64,000 bases of DNA, taken from NCBI RefSeq assembly GCF_964275005.1, contig NC_092699.1, forward strand, positions 17,226,901-17,290,900, given 5' to 3'. This document shows, piece after piece, positions 1 to 12,665 of this stretch (positions within the stretch are counted from its first letter, which is position 1; every line of letters begins with the position of its first letter). Below the pieces are notes generated by a model. That model saw only the letters and a list, made by a program, of their open reading frames with translations. It had not been told where the DNA came from and made no database searches. The stretch comes from Diadema setosum. Its lineage: Eukaryota; Echinodermata; Echinoidea; Diadematoida; Diadematidae. The position numbers and the translations under genes are program-made.

Positions 1-384
1 TGTAAACTCTTCTCTCTCTCTCTCTTTTGTTGTTGTTGTTCTCGATATGCGTGAAGTCCCAACTTTCTTGATTTTGAATAGTTTGTTATCATAAAGCTTG
101 ATGAAGAGACATGCTTGATATCATATTATCATGAACAAAATCGATCTTTGTAAAACAGTTAATGTGGAGAGTGACGATCAGATAAGCAACGTCACAACCA
201 TCTTAAACCAACACATTTTCAGAGAAATTCAGAAATCATCAACATTCGTCTCTTTTCAGTGGTCTGATTTTCTCTCCCGCTATATCACGATTAATTCCGT
301 TTGTTTGTGAGCATGTTCACAGAATAATCATTTTAAGTCCTTTCTCATTAATCTCCCTGCATTCTATCTGAATTATGAATAAAA

Positions 385-631
385 TACATTCTTGAAACAT
401 CCGAGTCAGAACTGACCCGGAACTGGGTCCGTTGGGGTCACACAACGTTCCGGGTCAGAAATGACAAGGAATGGAGTCAGATATGACCCATTCAGAGTCA
501 TGAATTGGGTCAGGGTGACCCCATTCGGGGTCTTCACGACCAAATTCCAAGTCATTTTGACCCGGAACGGTGTGTGACCCCAACGGTCCCAGTTCCGGGT
601 CAGTTCTGACTCGGATGTTTTAAGAGTGTAG
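385..631. repeat. Palindromic MITE rich in GGGTCA/TGACCC
   Basis: The two ends are inverted copies of each other over roughly 60 bp: ACATCCGAGTCAGAACTGAC on the left returns as its reverse complement on the right. The centre is packed with GGGTCA or TGACCC hexamers in both orientations. There is no coding capacity beyond a chance open frame through the palindrome. The ends (ACATTCTTGAAAC / ACTCTTAAAAC in reverse) resemble those of the palindrome at 17.84 kb. It is a non-autonomous DNA-transposon-like element of undetermined superfamily. Confidence 0.75.
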
Positions 632-2114
632 AACAATAAAAAATCTGCCGAAAGAGGTGATATACAATTAGCCTTGATTTACCTACGGAATTACATTCCT
701 CCTTGCGATACCTTTAATGTGCTTTCTGAAGAAGGAGAAATAATGAATTAAAATGGACTTCAAAATATGAATTCGCAGACTAACACACAACTTAAAAGTT
801 AAATTCTTTTTGATTTGATTCTTGCATTTCTATATTGTTCAATCAACATAGAATAGATGTGCGCGTGCTTTGTCGCAAAAGGTTATTGGATTATTTTATT
901 GCGCACTTTTCCTGTATCATCATCTTTCTTCGTATCATGTATGCTGAAACAAGAAATATTACCATGCTTTTATTTCAGGTTGTGAACTTCATATCATTAC
1001 ACACCGCGAGAGAACAGTAAACACTGGCACGTTATGAGAGACACGAGCCGGAATGCCCGAGGGTTGGGGTATGAGGGGTATACATTATGGTCATGGAGTC
1101 TATTCGCTCCCAGCATGCGAAAGGCGAAGGTCAAGGTGGTGATTCGTATACACAGAGTTATGATCCTATATAGGTAAATCTCGTATATGGGGTGAGTCAA
1201 AACCTGCACATAGCTCAAACACAGGGACATTGTATTATACGTGTACTCCATAGCTTGGGTTTGAGTCAGTATTGATTCTATATTGATTCTGAAAACAACA
1301 ACTAATGCTCTAACTGACTATGACAAGTGAAGTAAATAAAATTGAACAAACATAAAAGTTTCTTTGAATTCTTTGAAATATAATGAGTAGGGGGTTTACC
1401 AATTCGTGTGTTTGAAAAGAAAATTAGCCGTGGTAATTATCTTTAGCAACCACGCGTGTAAATACAGTGAGGTAATGTAGTCATCGCTCGAGAAATCACC
1501 TGTGCTTCAGACGTTAAACGGGGTGACATCAACAAACGCGGATAAAAAAGGCAAACACACACACATACATACACACACACACACGCAAATAAAAAACACA
1601 TCTTCAAACCAATATCAAACAGAGACCGCATCGTAATAAAGGTTTACGGTAAATTGCATGTATTGAAGCCCTTTTCAAATTTGCAAAGCAAAGACCCCGG
1701 GGGTGGGGGGGGGGGGGGGGGGGGAGCTCGACCAGAAAGTGCAGAGCGCTGCGGGCACGATGGGATCGTAAAGGGACACTCCAGACGAGTTGTATAATTT
1801 CATATTGTGTAGTACATAAATCGATAGTGTCATGTATAAATTTGAGGAATTTGTTGTGGTCCTAGAGCAGAAAAACCGACACTCTAGAAACCCAAAACAT
1901 AACGCACTGAACGAGGATGGTGACACAGAGGCTCACATTATTACGTTGCAGTAAATAGCAACGTACTCCTCATTCTCTCCCCAAACTCCTCTCTTCTTGA
2001 TCCCGCTCCTCCTTCAAATGCATTCCATCTCCCAACAACCCTGTTCCTCTCCCAATCCTCCTATTCATTCCCCTTCTTCCTCTTCCCTCCCTTCTCCTCT
2101 GGTGGCTCCCTGTT
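632..2114. other. Intergenic, no gene recognised
   Basis: AT-rich sequence with a short CA tract near 1.56 kb and a long G tract near 1.70 kb. Open frames here are short, low in complexity and without family features. I see no splice-bounded exon. Confidence 0.5.
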
Positions 2115-2345
2115 CCCACCCTTGATGTCAATCGGTCGAGGTCCCGTGATCGAATCCCATCAAGTGCCATACGTCCTTGGACAAGTTGATTTTTACCAAC
2201 CATGTCCCTCTCAACCCAGGCATGACAGGTGTATAAAATGGGTACCTGCTGCTGGCAATGCTAAGTTATAGTTACATTGCATAGCTCTATGGTAGAGTGA
2301 CATAGTAAAGTGCCAACATTGAAAAGGCTATTATACCCTTAATGA
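2115..2345 (+). repeat. tRNA-derived SINE-like element
   Basis: A B-box-like block (GTGATCGAATCCC) near 2.15 kb is followed by a tail ending in ACCTGCTGCTGGCAATGCTAAG. A shorter piece of the same tail recurs near 4.35 kb, which shows it is interspersed. The A box is weak and no full cloverleaf can be drawn, so it is not a tRNA gene. The family name is not known to me. Confidence 0.5.
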
Positions 2346-3054
2346 AGAAGACTATGCATGTTATTATTTCCTTTCTCTTTACGTATTCCCCTCCCCCCCC
2401 CCTTTCCCCTCTCGTTACCCCTCTCTCGAATTCCCTTTACACCTGCTTTCCCATCCTCAGTCTACCATCTACCACCCCTCCAATCCTTGGTATTGACCCT
2501 ATCGGGCTTTACTCTCCATCCTCCATTCCCCATCCCCCATCCAACTCCCACCTCATCAGCCCCTCGGCCTCGTGTGATGAGTTATGGGCCCGGCTCTGCC
2601 AATTCCGCGTCGGGCGGAGTGAAACCTGTTTAAATGTTAATATTGGCACATTCAGGAGGAAAGAAAGTCAATCAATATTAAATACATCCAAAGAGTTCGC
2701 GCGCTTTTGCTCGTTGGCGTGCCAGTAATGACTGTGTACCAGACGTACGGTATAATGAATAGACAGCAGAGTCCCGAGATGGCGACGTTTTGTGTGCCCG
2801 TCGTAAATTATCAGCAGCAGCGCGCGGCTTCCACGTGGCTTCGCCAGCAAATCACCCACTCATTAAAATTCCACAACAGTAACATTCCATATCACGCTTA
2901 ATCGTGTAATCCTTGCAGTATAACTACGCTGAGCTCTCGCTGCCTTATACGCCGGCGATCAGGACTTATGAATGCATTTACGTAACATCATAATTAACCG
3001 GTATTTCCAAGTATTCGTATTGTGGTGAAAGTCATTTACAGATTCACGGATTAT
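2346..3054. other. Intergenic, pyrimidine-rich then unique sequence
   Basis: CT-rich, low-complexity DNA at 2.37-2.56 kb is followed by ordinary sequence. The open frames are proline/serine/leucine-rich products of the CT bias and not convincing exons. Confidence 0.45.
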
Positions 3055-4110
3055 ATCAGTTCAGTTCAGTTCAGTTCAGTTTTTATTTCTGCATTTCAAA
3101 ATCAATACAAATCAACAAGTCAACAAAATACTTATATGGTCATTTACACAGCTAATATTCGTAACGTTTGGATCTTACATACATTTTCTTTTTTTTTTCA
3201 AGAACGAATATCATATATGAAAGGAAGCAATAGGAAATGATAAAAATGAAATGCAGGGGACCATCATCATAAGCTAAGCTTGACGAGGAAGATGGCCCCA
3301 GGTAAAGAGATACATAAAGAAAATCTTGCCACTCACTGAGTGGGGGGTAATTGTGCAAAGGGCACAATAAAGAGATACACAAAGAAAATCTTGCCACTCA
3401 CTGAGTGGGAAGTAATTGTGCGAAGGACGTGCGGTGCAGTGCGGTGTGCATTGTGTTGGGATGAATCTTGGTTTGCACGTTGAGTGTTATTTTGTGTATC
3501 AGTGTGATGAGGTGAATGTTACTTCAGTTATGGCCGTGAACTCATTGTTTAGGGTGTTTGTTGACCAGGTGGTATGAATATTTTATATGTCAGAAGTATA
3601 CTGGATTATGAGGGTGTTTTTTAGTTCTCGTTTGAAAATGTTCAACGACGTACATTATTTTAAATGAGGGGGTAAAGAATTCCAAATATCTGGTCCATTA
3701 TGTTTTAATGATTTTTGAGCTAAAATGATTCTGGGGTTTTCGAGATGGTAATCGGACGACTGACGTGTTGGATATGAATGAACGGTGGAATTTGGAGTGA
3801 AGAAGCCATCAAAAATTTTTGGAAGACAATTAAATGTATATTTATACATAAAAACAGCAGTTTGAAAGGTGTGAAGATCCTCAGTTTTCAATGTTTTTAG
3901 TTGACGAAATAGGGGATTGGATGGGGATAAGACTCGGTAACGGGAATTGGTGGTAATCAAACGTACAGCACGTTTTTGGAGGGTAAAAATTGGATTAATT
4001 TTAGTTGAGCCACAGTTTCCCCAAACGATATTGCAGCATGTGATATGTGGAAAGATCAGTGCATTGTATAGAATAGTCAGGGAATTTTGAGAAATGAAGT
4101 ATATATACAG
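3055..4110 (-). mobile_element. LINE 3' fragment (CR1/Jockey-type non-LTR retrotransposon)
   Basis: Read on the minus strand, about 4110 to 3583 encodes the C-terminal part of a non-LTR reverse transcriptase protein. It carries the family-typical stretch YNALIFPHITCCNIVWGNC, then LQKRAVRLI, a HSYPTRQ motif, IWNSLPPHLK and finally LNIFKRELKNTL. One in-frame stop interrupts it just after PPHLK near 3655. The 3' UTR runs to about 3055 and contains a 65-bp segment in two direct copies (about 3304 and 3369). It ends in a short (AACTG)n tail, seen on the plus strand as repeated TTCAG. The element is 5'-truncated: no endonuclease or core RT motifs are visible. It is a dead copy. The clade is inferred from the C-terminal signature only. 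Confidence 0.8.
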
Positions 4111-4892
4111 GCAAATGCTTTTGAACGTTTAACTCCTTTCACCGAGATTAAAATTTCATTCCATATAAGGTACAAAATTGTGCATTTTGTTATGAAAAGG
4201 ATCAATAAAAATGCACCGATCTCCCGTGGACGTAGGCCTATTATTATGATCATTGTGACGGTCTAAAGAACAAAAGGGAGAGAAAGAGAGCGAGAAGGGG
4301 GGGGGGGGGGAAGAAACAGATGAGCAGGTAAGGGGCTCATCGGCTTACCTGCTGGCAATGCTAAGGTAGTTATATTGTTATATTGCAAGATATATTTGAG
4401 AAGAATAATACCATGCCAGATTGCAGAAAGTGCTGAAATGTAATAATACCCATTAGATTGCTATATCTGACCAGAATATGCATTCGAGATGATGAAACAA
4501 AATTTAGCCCTACTTATTACATTGTATCGAATACACAAAATGCTATATATGCTATAGCTTTCTTTGTTTTTCATGATATTTACGCTGCAAAATCATTTAC
4601 GACTTTTTAAAAGGCGATTTGGGCACACCTTCGACAGCATAGTGAATACGCGTGCCTATGCACTATAATTGAGTATTATGTCTGGCTTCCAGATCCGCTG
4701 CTTGTACTATATTGCTTTGTAACAGAAAATATTATGACGCCCTCTATAACGTCGAAAGGCGCGACCTCGTCGCCGCGGAGGGCCCATTTTGGGGAAGGGA
4801 CTACTTAGGGCATGCAAAGGGTCTGGAAACCAGACTAATAACTGCGTGATGACTAGAGTTATTACATAGCGTAAATATTCAGTCAATCATAG
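4111..4892. other. Intergenic with SINE tail fragment
   Basis: A G tract lies near 4.30 kb. It is followed by a fragment of the SINE tail also seen near 2.25 kb (CCTGCTGGCAATGCTAAG at about 4.35 kb). Nothing else was recognised. Confidence 0.45.
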
Positions 4893-5272
4893 TTTTGGTT
4901 GAGACCTAATATCAGGTTTCTAACATTTTTTTTGGTGAGATAATGAGAAACCTCTTATGAAATATGAACGAGCATGTAATTTTATGAGGAATTCAACATT
5001 TATTTGATGAAAATTGGTTTTGAAATGGCTGAGATATCCAAAAAAGAGCGAGTCTAATAAATAAAGTGTGGGACCCACACTTTATTACAATCGCTTTGTT
5101 TTACTTTGTTTTTGGATGTTTCAGTCATTCCAAACCCGATTTTCATAAAAATAAATTTTGAATTCCTCTTAAAATCGTATGTTCTGTACTATATCATAAG
5201 TGTTTTCTTGGTATCTCGCAAAAAGTTAAGAGCCCAATTCTCATCTCCACCAATACTGTACCATCCCTTTAA
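4893..5272. repeat. Palindromic MITE, family 2 (TTAA-type)
   Basis: The left half (GAGAAACCTCTTATGAAATA, GAATTCAACATTTATTTGAT, ATGGCTGAGATATC) and the right half are approximate inverted copies around a centre near 5.08 kb (GTGGGACCCACAC). The right end reads ACCATCCCTTTAA, that is CCT followed by TTAA. Related copies lie at 24.05-24.44 kb and 59.98-60.19 kb. Confidence 0.75.
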
Positions 5273-6074
5273 ACCAACAAACAACAACAACAACCATCAA
5301 GGAAATGACTTTCATCTCTTTCTTTTTCTTTCTCATCATGTAAATAAATATAATATCATTATGTGCAAAAGATTATTACGTGCACTGGTAAACGCGAGTA
5401 GCTAACACTATGCAATCTCTCATGGTAAGCAATGTCATGTATTATTATTGTACTAGTGTATGCAATCTCATGGACTTCGAACAGTTCAAATCGAATATTA
5501 CAAATATTTTGATACTACTGACTCTCTTGCAACTACTACCTCTATCGTAACTTCATCTAAAAAAAATCTAACTACTCTGACGACTCCTGTCCCTGTTACT
5601 GATATATTATTCAAAATTGTTGTGTCGTGTAATACAACTCTGCAAGAGCATAATGGTGGAATATGTGTCTTTTACGAACAATATTATTCTTGTAGGGCCA
5701 ATCACAATGATGAGTGTGGTAAGTGTGGGCAAGTGTTACCTGTGGCTTTTATGAGCTTAATAAGAATCCATAGTCATCTGTGCATAATGCAGACCTAACA
5801 CCGACCGTCGGTTTGGAATTGCCGGATATTTTGGCAGAAAAGAAAGGTCAACAGGATTTGGGTTTTTGTCAAATAACACATCAATAATATTGCGTTCTAA
5901 CTTTCAATACCCTACTGCACAATACCCAGATACCCTGGTTCTTTTTCTCGGTAAAGCCGTGCATGCACTGAATGTGAATTTGCACATTTTGTGTTTACAC
6001 GGACAGACCGCGGAACCGGTGACCGGGGGGGGGGGGGGATATTAGGGGGTTGCAGTCCCCCCCCCCGCCCCCCA
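5273..6074. other. Intergenic, no gene recognised
   Basis: A Thr/Ser-rich open frame (5460-5798, plus) has no clear start, no recognisable domain and no family match that I know. It is left as unannotated sequence. G and C homopolymers flank 6.03-6.07 kb. Confidence 0.4.
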
Positions 6075-6826
6075 CGCAAAACAATACTTAACAATACTTA
6101 ACATTGATTATTATTGTTTAACTTCTTTACACTGGTTGTTTCTATCCCTAACTCAGATTTCAGAACTATTTTGAAGCACTTAAGCTGAAGCACTAAAAAG
6201 CAAATGGTATAATGCCTTTAAAACAAAACGGATGAAAATGACTTTCCGAGGATTCGCTCGAGATTGCTCCCTTCAAAGAAGGGGAGGGGAGCATTGACCC
6301 TTAACCCTACCACGAACACGACACTTGACCGAACCCCCCCCCCCTTACACACAAGCATATACACACACAAATATGATAATCTTGTCTTTGAGTTTAAACC
6401 AGAGTAGAAGCCAAATGGGTTCATACAATTTACCACGCAGTTGAATACCTTATTACTTACCATTACCATTTGCAGATGAAACAAAAACCCAGCATTAGTG
6501 CTTCAAAATGATTTAAACTGTGAGTTAGGGATAGAAACAACCAATGTAAAAATTTGAATCAGTATAATCGATGTTAAGTATTGTTAAATATACAAAATGT
6601 GAACAATAGTTACAATAAAAATTTTTCCAGACTAAACCGTCTACAGTTATGGTTTAATGAGAAAAACAGTGGTACAATGTATCTCCTTATATTTTAGGCT
6701 TTATTGCAAAATTTTTATATGGTATGATGTTTTGTGATACAACTGACCCACACATATGCATCAAAAGTGATGTCTTGAACATTTTTTAAATCACTGCTCC
6801 CAAAGGTAGACAGGACCTTTAAGCTG
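6075..6826. repeat. Palindromic MITE, family 3 (TTAA-type)
   Basis: The segment at 6.46-6.82 kb (ACCATTTGCAGATGAAACA, GAGTTAGGGATAGAAACAAC) has its start inverted at 6.08-6.20 kb. It ends AGGACCTTTAA, a CCT-TTAA terminus. Copies lie at 11.98-12.30 kb, 53.04-53.42 kb and, inverted, at 24.45-24.58 kb. It is non-coding. Confidence 0.75.
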
Positions 6827-6896
6827 AAATACATGACCTTGCACATACTATGGGGTGGAGGGATGATGCATTATTGCATTATATAAATGGATGATT

Positions 6897-7139
6897 TTAA
6901 TAGCTACAGTTACTTGTCTGGAAAATCCAAACACATATCACTGTGCATAATACAGTATCCATCCGCATGACATTCATCGGCTCGACATAGAGCTTCTCTC
7001 CCCCAAAATTGTTCATTTCGGCGCCAATATGCGATGCGTTGGTCCAATAATCCACCAGAGACGGTGTCAAAGCCAGATTTATTCCATAGGGTGCTTCCAA
7101 TTTAACCGCGACTGTGTAGCCTATACCTTGGAGGGACAA
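6897..7139 (-). CDS. Weak candidate coding exon, unrecognised product
   Basis: The minus strand is open across this stretch and reads as fairly complex protein (for example VAVKLEAPYGINLALTPSL, then VDYWTNASHIGAEMNNFGGE). GC content is higher than in the surrounding DNA. A possible acceptor AG lies just inside the upper end (CTCCAAG, about 7.13 kb) and weak possible donors lie near 6.95 kb. I cannot name a family. No partner exon is identified, although a minus-strand first exon candidate exists at 15.63-15.77 kb. It could equally be a chance frame or a relic of a processed gene. Confidence 0.25.
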   Translation of the reverse strand: MSLQGIGYTVAVKLEAPYGINLALTPSLVDYWTNASHIGAEMNNFGGEKLYVEPMNVMRMDTVLCTVICVWIFQTSNCSY

Positions 7140-10100
7140 ATTTTGTCGCGCAATTCATACAACATAAATCAAGATATGAAAATATAAGGAAATTAATACG
7201 CACATGAAATTGCAAATCTAAGGGAAACGAGTGTATAAAATAAAATGCCAAAATTCCAGTAGAGCTCTACGTGTATATGCAAAGATAATAATGCGTTTAG
7301 AAAAACAGTGGACATTTTTTTTTTCCTGCAGGTACATTGATGGCATACATTGAATATAACACGGTGGTATATTGCCTTAATGGTGTGTGATTTCAGGCAG
7401 AGAGACCATTTACTTTTGATTATGTCATTCTTTAGTTCGACGAACACATCTTTTGAGAACCTCTCATTAATAATACCAAGGAGGTATACCGTATGTCCCC
7501 CAAAAAAATTACAACGGGACCCTCCGCAATGATTTTTTTTTTAAAAATATTATAGTGAATCAATCTAAATACAAATTTAGGGTATAAAACTATAACTCAT
7601 TGCCCACATCTTACAGAAAACCCACTTCGATTTGCTTCAGCGGTCAAAGAGAAATAAGGAATTTTGTAGAGGATGTCAGGAATCTCTTCCCCCAAGTTCT
7701 GTGTATTGTATTCACACACAAGAGCATCGAAGTGCTAAACTTGGAAGAATCAGACTCATGACATGCTTTATACAATCCACATTTCTCTGTGACCGCTTAA
7801 CCAACTTGAATGAGGTTTTCTGCAAAATAGAGCTAAGATGTTATATTTTAAGACCCTGAAGTAGCATTTAGACAGTTCAATCATATTGGGTGTTATCAAT
7901 GCGAAAATGTGCTTGTAATTTTTTTGGGGGGAGACATACTGTACTAGGCGAGCTCGCCTGTTCAGTACCTAGTCGATTTATACTGCTCCAAGGTAAGTCT
8001 TTCAATTTTCCATTTCGTACGCTGAAATGCGACAAATTTTGACTTGATTGTTGTCTCTACACAGAACGCGGAATTTTGACCCCCCCCCCCCCAAAAAAAA
8101 AAAAAAAAATGCCCCTGCAAAGCCTAAAAAAGTTGATAGTTATGTCGCCTATGGTTTCGGTTGTTTTGATATGCCTTTCTACGATTCTTGAGTAGATCAT
8201 TTCCACAGTTTCAATAACGCAATAACTCTTGTTTTGCATGATACTTTTCATAATCGAGACCAGACCTTACTTGTGCACTGCCTCTTTAAGAAAATACCTC
8301 CCATTGAAAGCCCGCTTGTAAAACCATTGGAAAGCCTTGAAGTGAACCTAGCATTATCATGGAGCCTATATACTGCATGCTGCGTGTTGAACCCTTCGGC
8401 GGTATGATTAGCCAAACAGTCGTTGCTTAATGTCATATCTCAATTTTGCTATGTATGTGCTTTGTTATCGCTTGCCACTTAGAAAATCCATTTGCTTTCG
8501 GGTGCCGCGTTAATGTAATTACGGCAATGGAAAATATCGTTGGCCCACTACCAGGATTTCTCTTTATTCACTTTTGAAGGGGGGGGGGGGGTCGGTGGTG
8601 GTGAGCTCGCACATTAAACCGAACATTTGGGGAAAAATGAAAGCACGAACAAGAACAAACGAAGGACAGAATGGACAATGATTACAAGTATGTTGAGAAT
8701 AACAGGAAGAAAAGAGAGATTTCAGTCATTAAATGAAAGTGCTCTAATTGTTATCTATACAATTGATCATATCGACATTTAGTTGAGCTGTTTCTGAAGG
8801 TGCGTTGCTACATTTGATATATATGTGGAAAAAATTAATGATAAAGAAAAAGCAATCAAGCAACTGCATGCGTGAAGTGACTTCAAATCGAACATACCAA
8901 GTGGTGAAAATGTCACAAGTAATCAACGCAACATTATGCAAATTTGACGAGGGAATGTTATTACACCAAGTCACTCATCGTCCAGCTGCACACATTAATC
9001 TGCACCAAGTTTTCTTCTCTTTCGACATTCCCCCCCCCCAAAAAAAAAAAAAAAAAAAACAAGAAAAAAAAAAACACGAACGTGCTTTTGTATTTAGGTA
9101 GCATTTTTGGCTCAAGCCGATGTATGGGGCCGTTGAGATGATGACATGGATCGAATGGCTTCGATAATTTTCTTTTAAATTTTACCGTATAAACATAATA
9201 CACATTACATAATTATACACATTATCATAAATCACATAATAATGTGCATCTATATAGAAAGACAGAGGGATTCTTTACCCTTCATAGAGCCCCTTCACAT
9301 TGCAACCACACATCGACTTCTGTTGCTATGCGTCGATCCGTACATCAAGGACACCTTTATGCCGACGATTGTGAAGCTGTTTGGCTCCATTCACTTTCCT
9401 TGAACCCTGCACAAGCTCCGCTCACATGAATTCTTTGAGAACATCCCATTTTCCCATAACATAAAACACATTGCCTATAGTCACACTTTGCATAACATTA
9501 AGAAGACTAAATAACATGGCAGCGCAATGTTTGATATACTCGGTAGTTTTTGTATAGCAATACAGGGCTTAAGTCAACACTTACAATAAGAATATGGAAT
9601 TATATGCATATAGCAACTCATCTCATCTCTCTCTCTCTCTCTTTCTATAGTCCACACATTCGCACACAATGTTTGGGTTTTTTTTTTTTAATATAAGGAA
9701 CAATAAATATTTGGTGAACCTTCAGTTTTTCTTTTCACATTTTTAACTCCAGTGCATTCCGAGTAAGTTCAGATTCGCCACTATTTTTTGGTTTGTTTTT
9801 TTTTTTTCGCGAGATTGTAAATAAAGTAAAAGTTACTGCTGCAGTCAGCACTTTCTAAAACGATCGATTGCATTGAGATGCAAATAAATAGTATCAGAAC
9901 ATCGCCAAGGGGCAAATAAAGGGTTTTTTTTTTTTGTTGTTGCGTTGTTTTGTTGTTGTTGTTGTTTTTGTGACCCTTGAAGTCCCTATATATATTAGAA
10001 ATTGCCAATGTGAGACGTTTCCGAAACAATGCAGTGCAATTTATCACGCAAATATTCATATCTTCATTCCTGATATGAACAGATATAAAATACCCTACAT

Positions 10101-10183
10101 TGTATAAACAGCGGAACTTTTCTTTCCACTACTAGTTTTTTGTCTGTACCTGTAACATGCCACATGCCATGTCAATCATCACC
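7140..10183. other. Intergenic, simple repeats
   Basis: Mostly AT-rich DNA. There are two poly-C to poly-A junction tracts (about 8.08-8.11 and 9.03-9.07 kb), a G tract at 8.58 kb, a CT repeat near 9.63 kb and GTT-rich DNA near 9.94 kb. No exon was recognised. The open frames through the homopolymers are artefacts. Confidence 0.5.
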
Positions 10184-10399
10184 AAGAAATTTTCATCCAA
10201 AACACTCAAGAATTTTAAACGAAGAATACATTTTCGCCGTGAAAGGGTTAAAACCCAGAAATTTTCACCCAAAACACTCAAGAATTTCAAATGAAGAATA
10301 CATTTCAGCCATGAAGGGGTTAAAACCAAGAATTTTCCACACTAAACACTCAAGAATTTCAAACGAAGAATACATTTCAGCCATGAAGGGGTTAAAGCA
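10184..10399. repeat. 72-bp tandem repeat, three units
   Basis: Three units, each starting near AGAATTTTC-type sequence at about 10185, 10257 and 10329, share AACACTCAAGAATTT, GAAGAATACATTT and AAGGGGTTAAA. Because 72 is divisible by 3, several frames stay open and give 24-residue peptide repeats. There is no start context or flanking exon structure, so I read it as a minisatellite and not as a gene. A CA microsatellite follows at 10.42-10.45 kb. Confidence 0.8.
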
Positions 10400-11984
10400 A
10401 ATCTATATTGTGATGGACATACACACACACACACACATACACACACACAGACTCACACCATGACATATAACACACAGAGAGACATACACACAAGTTATGT
10501 TGCGCAAACGCGCGTCGCGGAAACCTGATTTATCTATGCTTAACTCCGTATACTCCTTGATGTATAGCTTGTCGTATAATGATGTGTGCCAACACCTTTG
10601 TGGAGAAAGAGTGATGTGCTAACTCCATGAGACAGTGAGAATGCGTTGTCATGGCGACAATGGCAAACTATTCAGCCTGTCTGGCCGCAGAGTTGTTACA
10701 TTATACGAATTTATTCTAGTCAACATGGTTCGTATTTCATTTGCTTATACAGTTTAGGCATGCAGTATACATTATGTATCGCTACGAGGTAAATTTTGCA
10801 GGTCCGTTTGACCGCAAGTCCGGAAAAACTATTCAGTCTTGCTCTGAAAGATCTATATGGCACTCGAAACTTCGCAACTGGACTAAGAGGGAATTTTAAA
10901 GTAGGAAACTTCTGAAACAATCTGTGTCCAATTCTTGGTGATTTCATAGAGCAGGATGGGATTCAATATGAAATGAAAATTGGTGGAATTTGAAGTCAAA
11001 CATTCCTTTGCAGGAAAAGGAAAAGAGAGAAAAAAAATGATATAACTTTTATTTTACAAAGTATTTATTTTAGCTTGATTCATATTACCAAGCTTGTTAT
11101 CATAATATCTATAAGAGCCTATTTCGCGCGCCGCTAGCTTTTTGAACTGTCACGATTGTGGTTATGACATACCAATTGGGAAATCAAGGTCGTTTTATAT
11201 GTCAAAGTCCACTGAAATTGCATGTCATTATTTTGCTGATTGATTTTCATTCTATTTCGTTTGTAAAGTCGACGCTATTCAGTACTCAAGTCTATGATGT
11301 TTTTGTACCTTTTCCATGAAAAACAAAATTACAAGAGCGGTTAAACCCTTCGGAGATTACCTACGCAAAATATCACTCACACCAATGTTTTAAATATACA
11401 GGTCCTGGATAACACGGTGTTGATATTCCAGCAATATCAAAAAAAAAGTAATGAATCATTAATTGACGGAATCTTCACAATGTTTCTCGTTCGTTGAACA
11501 TTTACAATACATTACCACACCTTCACAGTTCTGGAGTGAATAAAAAAAGTATATGTTCAGGACTAGTTTCGGTAGAAAATATACAAAATAGATGTAGTGC
11601 TTGCGGTACTGATTCAATGTCCATGGTTAACAGAACTAACGCCCACAAATTACATACAATGAATAAGGAGTTCATTGGAAAAGGAATATCTTAAACCCAA
11701 AACTGAAACAAACAAAACAATATCTATCAACACAACTAGTGAGTTTATCCAAGCTAAGGCTCAGCAGTTATTTGCAATTACTTACCCAATAACAACTTGT
11801 AAGAATCAATAAAACCTGCCATTTTCTGCCTCAAAAAAAAAAAATATATATATACATATACATATACATGGGAGAGGCCCTCAATGCGCTGTACACGAAG
11901 AGACTTTCCCTTTCGGGCGTCCTTTTGTGACGTCAGAAAAAAGTACATGACTGAATGTATTACCGGTATTTTTTAAAATCATAA
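10400..11984. other. Intergenic, no gene recognised
   Basis: A CA repeat lies at the left end and an AT tract near 11.84 kb. The remainder is unique-looking AT-rich sequence with no exon that I can support. Confidence 0.45.
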
Positions 11985-12300
11985 CTTACCATTTGCAGAT
12001 GAAACAAAAACCCAGCTTTTTTAGAGCTTCAAAATAGTTCTAAAATGTGAGTTATTGATAGAAACAACTAATGTAAAAATTTTAATCATCATAATAAATT
12101 TTAAGTATTGGTAAAAATACAAAATGTGAACAGTAGTTATAATAAAAATTGTTTCTAAATCGTCTTCACTTATAGTTTAGTAATTTTTAGCAATTTTTTT
12201 TTATATGGTAAGATGTTTTCTGCAACAACTGACCTACACACATGTATCAAATGTGATAACTCCAACATTTTTTAGATCACTGCTCCCACAGCTTTCGTGG
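11985..12300. repeat. MITE family 3, partial copy
   Basis: The sequence is collinear with 6.46-6.82 kb: ACCATTTGCAGATGAAACA, then GTGAGTTATTGATAGAAACA, then TCACTGCTCCCA at the right end. It lacks a clean terminal CCT-TTAA, so it is decayed or truncated. Confidence 0.75.
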
Positions 12301-12600
12301 TACACCAAGTATGATTATCGAACTTGCCTGTCCAGTCTTCGTTTTGCATAAACATGGTAAGCGCTGAAACGAGCACTAAACAGAAAGTCATAAATAGATC
12401 TTTCTGGGTTTTTCATTACACTGTCTATTATAACGTAAGCTATTATAACGTAAGTTATTACCGGAATCGCAAAAGAATGACTGTGAAGTGTCATTCAAGA
12501 CTTTTATGCCGACATCGAATTAACGGGAGGGCATTTTAGGGAAACCCCCTTTCTGGAAATCACGCGCACGCCTAAATTCATCCTTCCTCTTCCTCTCTCT

Positions 12601-12612
12601 CTACCTACCTAC

Positions 12613-12665
<53 letters not shown>
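12601..12665. repeat. (CTAT)n microsatellite
   Basis: A run of CTAC then CTAT tetramers, essentially uninterrupted. Confidence 0.95.

Noticed and set aside
2342-2728. Proline/leucine-rich frame with apparent signal-like start
   Set aside because: Lies in CT-rich low-complexity DNA and has no conserved feature.
10184-10399. CRISPR-like array
   Set aside because: Direct tandem 72-bp repeats without unique spacers, in clearly eukaryotic DNA.
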